Source: Betaproteobacteria bacterium (lineage in GTDB: Bacteria > Pseudomonadota > Gammaproteobacteria > Burkholderiales > Burkholderiaceae_C). From it: a stretch of 64,000 nucleotides of DNA. The notes beneath the pieces are model-generated. The model made no database searches. It worked only from the letters and a program-made list of their open reading frames with translations, and had not been told where the DNA came from. The stretch covers positions 1-64,000 of the forward strand of contig CANGHH010000015.1 of assembly GCA_947453725.1 (NCBI GenBank). Direction: 5' to 3'. A program made the translations under genes and the position numbers. This document shows, in pieces, positions 58,264 through 64,000 of the stretch (its first letter is position 1; each line of letters starts with the position of its first letter).

Positions 58264-58718
58264 CAGGCGCCCGGCAGTTCCACCTTGGGCTGCTGCTTCC
58301 AGCCCTTCTGGCGGTGTTCGACGGTGATGAAGCAGCGGATGCCGCCGCGCACATACCAGTCGGCATGCAGGCGGATGAAGCGCGGCGCTATCGCGGCCAC
58401 GATGTCGCTGACGATGGTGTTGCTGACCTTTTCGTGAAAGGCGCCCTCGTTGCGGAAGCTCCAGAAATACTGCTTCAGGCTCTTCGTCTCGACGCAGAGC
58501 CGGTCGGCGACGATGTCGATCGTGAAGTGCGCGAAGTCGGGCTGGCCGGTCAGCGGGCACAGGCAGGTGAACTCGGGCACGTCGAAGCGGATGACGTAGT
58601 CGCGCTCGGGCGCCGGATTCGGGAAGACCTGCAACTCTTTGCTGGGGGCCGACGGCGGAACGGCCGGCGCGGCGCGTTCGCTGCGTTGGGCGCTTTCAAT
58701 GGGGGTCTTGCGGGCCAT
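58263..58718 (-). CDS. queF: NADPH-dependent 7-cyano-7-deazaguanine reductase QueF (unimodular)
   Basis: This 151-residue enzyme reduces preQ0 to preQ1 in queuosine synthesis. It has the nucleophile Cys54 and acid Asp61 (CPLTGQPDF), the QueF motif ETKSLKQYFWSFRNEGAFHE (77-96) and the substrate-contacting His95/Glu96. A ~28-residue low-complexity N-terminal extension precedes the fold. ATG 58718 is chosen because longer frames add nothing conserved. It is divergent from smc. Confidence 0.94.
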   Translation of the reverse strand: MARKTPIESAQRSERAAPAVPPSAPSKELQVFPNPAPERDYVIRFDVPEFTCLCPLTGQPDFAHFTIDIVADRLCVETKSLKQYFWSFRNEGAFHEKVSNTIVSDIVAAIAPRFIRLHADWYVRGGIRCFITVEHRQKGWKQQPKVELPGA

Positions 58719-58760
58719 GCTGTGCTTTCGTTCCGGCCGGACGGCCTGGGCGTTTCTGAA

Positions 58761-58797
58761 GGGGCGCGATGCTATCATCCGACACGCTTCGCGCCCC
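58761..58797. promoter_or_regulatory. Inverted repeat with a -10-like sequence in its loop, between queF and smc
   Basis: GGGGCGCGA and TCGCGCCCC form a 9-bp stem with a 19-base loop that contains TATCAT. A CGGCGCTTTTTT tract follows at 58806-58817. This region drives divergent queF and smc. It may be an operator or an attenuator-like hairpin for smc. Confidence 0.4.
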
Positions 58798-58885
58798 GAA
58801 ACACGGCGCTTTTTTCCATTCAAATCAAGCACTTGCGCGCAGTCCGGCGGTTCCAGGAACCGGCTCTGCCGACGCGACGCTTCCG

Positions 58886-61800
58886 ATGCGCCTCACACAG
58901 ATCAAGCTCTCGGGCTTCAAGAGTTTTGCCGAACCCACCACCTTCCAGCTGCCCGGGCAGCTGGTCGGCGTGGTCGGACCGAACGGCTGTGGCAAGAGCA
59001 ACATCATGGACGCCGTGCGCTGGGTGCTCGGTGAAAGCAAGGCCAGCGAACTGCGCGGCGAGAGCATGCAGGACGTCATCTTCAGCGGCAGCGGCAACCG
59101 CAAGCCGGCCAGCCGGGCCAGCGTCGAACTGGTCTTCGACAACCAGCTGGCGCGCGCCGGCGGCCAGTGGAACGCCTTTGCCGAAATCGCCGTCAAGCGC
59201 ACGCTGACGCGCGACGGCACCAGCAGCTACTTCATCAACAACCAGCCGGTTCGCCGCCGCGATGTGCAGGACGTCTTCCTGGGCACCGGACTGGGCCCGC
59301 GGGCCTACGCCATCATCGGCCAGGGCACGATCAGCCGGATCATCGAAAGCCGGCCCGAGGAATTGCGCCTGTTCCTGGAAGAAGCCGCCGGCGTCAGCAA
59401 GTACAAGGAGCGTCGCCGCGAAACCGAGAACCGGCTGAAGGACACGCGCGAAAACCTGACCCGCGTCGACGACATCCTGCGCGAGCTGAACAGCAACCTC
59501 GACAAGCTGGAAACCCAGGCCGCGGTGGCTGCGCAGTACCGTACGCTGCAGGAACAGGGCACGCTGAAGCTGCACCAGCTGTGGTTCCTGAAACACCGCG
59601 ACGCGGCCACCGAGGAAGCTCGGGTCAAGACGGCGTCCAGCGAAGCCGTCAACGCGCTGGAGGCGCGGCTGGCCGATCTGCGCCACGTCGAAGCCGAGCT
59701 CGAAGGCGTGCGCCAGGCGCATTACGCCGCCAACGACGAACTCCACGTCCAGCAGGGCCAGCTCGCGGAAGCCGCACTGGAAGTCAGCCGGCTCGAAGAG
59801 CGCATCCGCTACGTCGTCGAAGGCCGGCAACGTGCCGAGGCGCGGCTGGCCGAGCTGAAGGCACAGAACGACCGCTGGGCGCAGCGCCAGGCCGATGCCG
59901 GCGTCGAGCTCGACGACATTGCCGCGCAAATCGAGGCCGCCGACGAGCAGGCTGGCGTGCTGGCCGCGCAGGCTGAAGAGCAGGCGATGGAACTGCCGAC
60001 ACTGGAAGACGCGGTGCGCGCCAAACAGGCCACCGCCAACCAGCAGCGCGCGCAGGTGGCTCAGGTGCAGCAGCAGATCCAGGTGCTGGCCGCCGACAGC
60101 CGCAACATCGAAGAACAGTCGCGCGGGATGAAGGGCCGGCGCGAGCGCCTCAGCGGTGAACGCCAGGGGCTGCAGGCGCCCGACCTGGTCAAGCTCGACG
60201 CGCTGAAGCTGCAGGAAGCCGCTGCCAGCGAGACCCATCAAGTGGCCGACGCGCGGCTGCACGAGCTGTCGGAGCAGGTGCCGCTGCTGGATGAACAGCG
60301 CCGTGCCGCCCAGGCCACGGTGAACCGCGAATCGGGCAAGCTGGCCGACATCGCCGCGCGCCTGGAAGCCTTGCGCGCGTTGCAGGAAAAGGTGCAGACC
60401 GAAGGCAAGCTCAAGCCCTGGCTGGAGCGCCACGGCCTGAACGGTCTGCAGGGCTTGTGGACGAAGATCCACATCGAAGCCGGCTGGGAAGCGGCGCTGG
60501 AAGCGGCGCTGCGCGAGCGCATGACGGCGCTGGCGGTGGGCCGGCTGGACAGCGTGCGCGCCTTCGCTGCCGACGCGCCGCCCGCCAAGCTGGCTTTCTA
60601 CGCGCTGCCCAGCGCGGAGGCGCCCGCGGTGTCCGCGCCGCAGACCGCGCTGCCGCGCCTGCGCGACCTGCTGCGCCTCGCGGACCATCAGGAAGGCGCC
60701 AGTCTGAAGGCCCTGCTGGCCGATTGGCTGGAAGGCGCCTACACGGCCACCAACATCGACGAAGCGATGGCCCAGCGCGCGCAACTGGCGCCCGGTCAGG
60801 TCATCATGACCCGTGAAGGGCATGCCGTCAGCCTGCACGCGGTGGCTTTCTATGCGCCCGACTCGGCGCAGGCCGGCCTGCTGGCCCGCGCGCAGGAGAT
60901 CGAGAACCTCGACCGCCAGCAGCGCTCGCAGGCGCAGATCGCCGACGACAGCCGAGCGGCCTCGGTGCGCCTGGAAGCGGCCTACACCGACGCCAGCCAG
61001 CGCCTGCTGCTGGCTCGCCGTGAAGCCGCGGATGCGCAGAACCGCGCCCACGGCCTGCACGTCGAACTGCTGCGCCTGAGCCAGCAGGCCGAAGCCGCCA
61101 CCGCGCGCCGCGAGCAACTGAGCGTGGAGCTGGGCGAAATCGACGCCCAGCTGGAAGTGCTGGAAGAACGCAAGGCCCTGGGCGAAGCGCGCTTCGAGGA
61201 ACTGGACGTGGCGCTGGCCACCACGCAGGAGCGCCACGCCGACCTTGAAGACGGCGTGATCGCCGCCGAGCGCCGGCTGAGCGACGCCCGCGAACAGCAG
61301 CGCGCGCTCGAGCGCCAGGCGCAGGAAGCCCGCTTCCAGGCCCGCGCGTTGGCCGCGCGGCGCGACGAGCTGACGCGCAGCATCCAGACCGCCGCTGCGC
61401 AAGTCGCGGCCAACGCCCAGGCCGGCGAGCAATTGCAGCTGGAGCTGGGCAGTTTCAACGACCAGGCCGCGTCGGCCGGTTTGCAGACCGCGCTGGCGCT
61501 GAAGCTCGACCGCGAGCAGGCGCTCGGCCAGGCGCGCAGCCAATACGACGGGCTGAGCGCGCAACTGCGCCGCGCCGACGAGTCCCGGCTGGGCTTCGAG
61601 CGCAGCCTGCAGCCGCTGCGCGACCAGATCACCAAGCTGCAGCTCGAACAGCAGGCCGCACAGCTGGGTGGTGCGCAGTACCTGGAACAACTGGTCGCCG
61701 CCGAGGTGGATTTCGAGATGCTGGCCCAGTCCATCGAAGTCGGCGCGGTGAAGCTGTGGGGCCTGCAGACCGAGATCGACCGCATCACGAAGGACATCAA

Positions 61801-62422
61801 TGGCCTGGGTGCGGTCAACCTGGCCGCGCTGGACGAACTGAGCGCCTCGCGCGAGCGCAAGACTTTCCTCGACGCGCAGAACGCCGACCTGGCCGAGGCC
61901 ATCCAGACGCTGGCCGACGCCATCCACAAGATCGACATCGAGACACGCGACCTGCTGGCTTCGACCTTCAACCAGGTCAACGAGCACTTCGGCCTGATGT
62001 TCCCCAAGCTCTTCGGCGGCGGCAATGCGCGGCTGGTGATGACGGGCACCGAGATCCTCGACTCCGGCGTGCAGGTCATGGCCCAGCCGCCGGGCAAGAA
62101 GAACAGCACCATCCACCTGCTCAGCGGCGGTGAGAAGGCGCTGACGGCCATCGCGCTGGTCTTCGCGATCTTCCAGCTCAACCCGGCGCCTTTCTGCCTG
62201 CTCGACGAAGTGGACGCGCCGCTGGACGACGCCAACACCGAGCGCTACCGCAACCTGGTCACCGAGATGAGCAAAGGCACGCAGTTTCTCTTCATCAGCC
62301 ACAACAAGATCGCGATGGAAATGGCCCAGCAGCTGATTGGTGTGACGATGCAGGAACAGGGCGTGTCGCGCATCGTCGCGGTGGACATGGAATCGGCGCT
62401 CAGCATGGCCGAGGCCGCATGA
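58886..62422 (+). CDS. smc: Chromosome segregation protein SMC
   Basis: This 1178-residue ATPase organises and segregates chromosomes with ScpA/ScpB. Walker A GPNGCGKSN is at 31-39, the hinge domain is around 510-640 (GLWTKIHIEAGWEAALE), and two long coiled coils flank it. The C-terminal signature LLSGGEKA (Ser1080) and Walker B LLDEVDAP (Asp1107, Glu1108) close the ATPase. ATG 58886 gives the family start RLTQIKLSGFKSF. A large antisense open frame across the gene is a GC-rich shadow. zipA follows with a 4-base overlap. Confidence 0.97.
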   Translation: MRLTQIKLSGFKSFAEPTTFQLPGQLVGVVGPNGCGKSNIMDAVRWVLGESKASELRGESMQDVIFSGSGNRKPASRASVELVFDNQLARAGGQWNAFAEIAVKRTLTRDGTSSYFINNQPVRRRDVQDVFLGTGLGPRAYAIIGQGTISRIIESRPEELRLFLEEAAGVSKYKERRRETENRLKDTRENLTRVDDILRELNSNLDKLETQAAVAAQYRTLQEQGTLKLHQLWFLKHRDAATEEARVKTASSEAVNALEARLADLRHVEAELEGVRQAHYAANDELHVQQGQLAEAALEVSRLEERIRYVVEGRQRAEARLAELKAQNDRWAQRQADAGVELDDIAAQIEAADEQAGVLAAQAEEQAMELPTLEDAVRAKQATANQQRAQVAQVQQQIQVLAADSRNIEEQSRGMKGRRERLSGERQGLQAPDLVKLDALKLQEAAASETHQVADARLHELSEQVPLLDEQRRAAQATVNRESGKLADIAARLEALRALQEKVQTEGKLKPWLERHGLNGLQGLWTKIHIEAGWEAALEAALRERMTALAVGRLDSVRAFAADAPPAKLAFYALPSAEAPAVSAPQTALPRLRDLLRLADHQEGASLKALLADWLEGAYTATNIDEAMAQRAQLAPGQVIMTREGHAVSLHAVAFYAPDSAQAGLLARAQEIENLDRQQRSQAQIADDSRAASVRLEAAYTDASQRLLLARREAADAQNRAHGLHVELLRLSQQAEAATARREQLSVELGEIDAQLEVLEERKALGEARFEELDVALATTQERHADLEDGVIAAERRLSDAREQQRALERQAQEARFQARALAARRDELTRSIQTAAAQVAANAQAGEQLQLELGSFNDQAASAGLQTALALKLDREQALGQARSQYDGLSAQLRRADESRLGFERSLQPLRDQITKLQLEQQAAQLGGAQYLEQLVAAEVDFEMLAQSIEVGAVKLWGLQTEIDRITKDINGLGAVNLAALDELSASRERKTFLDAQNADLAEAIQTLADAIHKIDIETRDLLASTFNQVNEHFGLMFPKLFGGGNARLVMTGTEILDSGVQVMAQPPGKKNSTIHLLSGGEKALTAIALVFAIFQLNPAPFCLLDEVDAPLDDANTERYRNLVTEMSKGTQFLFISHNKIAMEMAQQLIGVTMQEQGVSRIVAVDMESALSMAEAA

Positions 62423-63522
62423 CGCTCGCCACCGCGCTGGCCGGGTTCGGCCTGTTGGTGCTGGCGCTGCTGGCGCTGCAGCTGTGGTGGGGCACGCGGC
62501 GTCGGCAGCGCGGCCTGAACGCCGACAACGGCCTGGGCGCTGAACGCCAGGATCCGACGATGGGTGGCGAGGGCGGTGCTGAAGCGGGCGCTGCCGCTGA
62601 CGGCGACGCGGCGGCCAACGCGCAGGCCGTGGCCGGCCTGGCGGCGGACAGCAGCGATGCGGGGGTGACCCTGCGCGCTCCGCTGCGCCGCGCACCGCGG
62701 CTGGACGCGCTGATCGACGCCATCGTGCCGCTGGCCCTCGAGTCGCCGATCAGCGGCGAACTGGCGCTGGCCTGTTTGCCGCCGTCACGCCGTGCGGGCA
62801 GCAAGCCCTTCTACATCGAAGGACTGGATGCCGAGAGCGGCACCTGGGAAGTCCTGTCGGCCGGCCGCCGCTACGGCGAGTTGCAGGCCGGTGTGCAACT
62901 GGCCAGCCGCAGCGGGCCGCTGAACGAGATCGAGTACAGCGAGTTCATGCAGCGGCTGGAGGCCTACGCCGAGGCGGTGGGCGCCAGCATCGACGGCTCG
63001 AATGCGCCCGACATGCTGGAGGTGGTGGCCCGCGCGCGTGAACTCGACGGCCTGGCCGGACCGCTGGATGCGCAACTGACGGTCACGCTGCGCACCAACG
63101 GCGTGACCTGGTCGGTCAGCTATGTCCAGCAGGTGGCCGCGCGGCTGGGCTTCGTGCCGGGCGCGGTGCCGGGACGGCTGGTGCTGCCTTCGGGCGAAGA
63201 AGGCGCGCCGGCGATGCTGGTGCTGGCGGTGGACGCGCAGGCTGCGCTGGCTGAAGACCCGCAGGCCAGCGCCATCCGCGACTGCACGCTGACGCTGGAC
63301 GTGCCGCAGACGCCGGCTGGCAAGGAACCCTTTCCGGCCTGGCAACTGGCGGCGCGCCAACTGGCCGACGAGCTCGATGCCACGCTCGGTGACGACGAGG
63401 GTCAGCCGATCGGCCTGCATGCCTTCGCCGCCATCGGGCAGGAACTGGACGGCCTGTACGCCCGGCTGGACGGGCTGGACCTGCCGGCCGGTTCGGCGGC
63501 AGCACGGCGGCTGTTCAGCTGA
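62419..63522 (+). CDS. zipA: Cell-division protein ZipA
   Basis: This 367-residue protein has an N-terminal membrane anchor (about 5-24), a basic then acidic/Ala-rich flexible linker (25-95), and a C-terminal ZipA FtsZ-binding domain (about 205-350). It anchors FtsZ to the membrane early in division. smc-zipA is a common order in betaproteobacteria; ligA, often next, is missing and a minus-strand hydrolase follows by 6 bases. The ATG overlaps the smc stop (ATGA). Confidence 0.9.
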   Translation: MTLATALAGFGLLVLALLALQLWWGTRRRQRGLNADNGLGAERQDPTMGGEGGAEAGAAADGDAAANAQAVAGLAADSSDAGVTLRAPLRRAPRLDALIDAIVPLALESPISGELALACLPPSRRAGSKPFYIEGLDAESGTWEVLSAGRRYGELQAGVQLASRSGPLNEIEYSEFMQRLEAYAEAVGASIDGSNAPDMLEVVARARELDGLAGPLDAQLTVTLRTNGVTWSVSYVQQVAARLGFVPGAVPGRLVLPSGEEGAPAMLVLAVDAQAALAEDPQASAIRDCTLTLDVPQTPAGKEPFPAWQLAARQLADELDATLGDDEGQPIGLHAFAAIGQELDGLYARLDGLDLPAGSAAARRLFS

Positions 63523-63528
63523 TCGCGT

Positions 63529-64000
63529 TCAGCAGGCGGCGCAAGGCGGCAAAGCCGCCAGCAACGCCGTCGAATGGACGCTCCAGCCGACGATGGCGCC
63601 TTGCGCTGTCAGCATCTCGAGCGTCGCGCGCTTGAACTCGGGGAAGTAGCTGTCGGTGGCGTCCTCGACGATGACGCAGTGGTAGCCGCGGTCGTTGGCC
63701 TCGCGCATGCTGGTCTGCACGCAGACCTCGGTGGTCACGCCGGTGAACACCAGGTGGCTGATGCCGGCGTCCTGCAGGCGGGCATGCAGGCCTTCGCGCT
63801 GGCCGTCCTGCAGGCAGGTGTTCCAGAACATGCCCTTGCCGGGCTTGTCGATCAGCCATTCGCCGGCCACCGGTGCCAGCGCCGGGATGATGTCGGCGCC
63901 GGCTTCGCCGGCGATCAGCAGGCGGCCCATCGGGCCGGCGTCGCCGATGCGCAAGGCCGGGTCGCCGCGCTCGCGCTTGGACGGCGGGCAGTCGCTCAGG
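63529..64000 (-). CDS. Isochorismatase-like cysteine hydrolase (partial)
   Basis: The frame continues past the right edge. The visible ~157 residues belong to the cysteine hydrolase (isochorismatase-fold) family. [16 protein letters not shown] carries the catalytic cysteine, and [10 protein letters not shown] the general-acid lysine region. The residues before these ([19 protein letters not shown]) continue the open frame without a start. Substrate (ureide, biuret, nicotinamide or another amide) unknown. The N-terminal catalytic Asp lies outside the window. Confidence 0.85.
   Translation of the reverse strand, partial: LSDCPPSKRERGDPALRIGDAGPMGRLLIAGEAGADIIPALAPVAGEWLIDKPGKGMFWNTCLQDGQREGLHARLQDAGISHLVFTGVTTEVCVQTSMREANDRGYHCVIVEDATDSYFPEFKRATLEMLTAQGAIVGWSVHSTALLAALPPCAAC

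Noticed and set aside
58820..62695. A 1291-codon open frame antisense to smc
   Set aside because: Low-complexity Gln/Leu/Arg sequence, no domain, and it mirrors the smc codons. smc on the plus strand is certain.

Overview
The window is GC-rich (roughly two thirds G+C, strongly G/C in third codon positions) and densely packed, with no gap between genes over about 300 bases. Gene content and order suggest a betaproteobacterium of the order Burkholderiales, probably the Rubrivivax/Leptothrix/Ideonella side. Signs of this are class I phaC-phaB, the pilU-dapD-dapC block, smc-zipA, purN next to an RsmB-type methylase, imuA-imuB, single-chain purL and small DUF proteins typical of that order. No rRNA, tRNA, CRISPR array or complete insertion sequence was seen.

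Layout. 1-2.6 kb: the tail of an unknown gene, then a LexA-box-controlled imuA-imuB mutagenesis pair. 2.7-9.5 kb: NDH-2, a GNAT enzyme, an exported metallo-beta-lactamase-fold lactonase, a carboxylesterase, trpS, then divergent purN and an RNA m5C methylase. 9.7-15.8 kb: a fatty-acid desaturase, a degenerate GGDEF/EAL receptor, a Nudix hydrolase, a fumarylpyruvate-hydrolase/GST-zeta pair and pgeF. 16-23.6 kb: phaC, phaB and a complete livGFHMK-type ABC importer. 23.6-29.2 kb, minus strand: DUF2788, DUF2189, selU, glnD, map. 29.2-35.5 kb: purL and a penicillin-acylase-family lipoprotein.

35.5-43.3 kb is the most unusual part. It holds a Tat-exported flavin amine oxidase, a c-type cytochrome, a D-amino-acid-oxidase-like flavoprotein whose conserved motifs occur in circularly permuted order, a TonB-dependent receptor, and an exported protein made of three fused RidA (imine deaminase) domains. 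Together they look like an envelope pathway that takes up an amine or amino acid, oxidises it with electrons passed to cytochrome c, and clears the resulting imine. Two perfect palindromes lie in the divergent control region.

43.4-51.5 kb: a Tim44-domain protein, an unknown exported protein, a YdcF-family protein, glutaryl-CoA dehydrogenase, msrA, two unknown Burkholderiales-type small proteins, a Cdd1/HhH protein in an operon with lexA (LexA box upstream), and a divergent asparaginase. 51.5-64 kb: an ABC-F protein with prmB, pilU, dapD and dapC, a SET-domain protein with queF, divergent smc-zipA, and a cysteine hydrolase cut by the window end.

Most genes are ordinary core metabolism and information processing. 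The accessory interest lies in the amine-oxidation cluster, the SOS genes, and several proteins with odd architecture or active sites.
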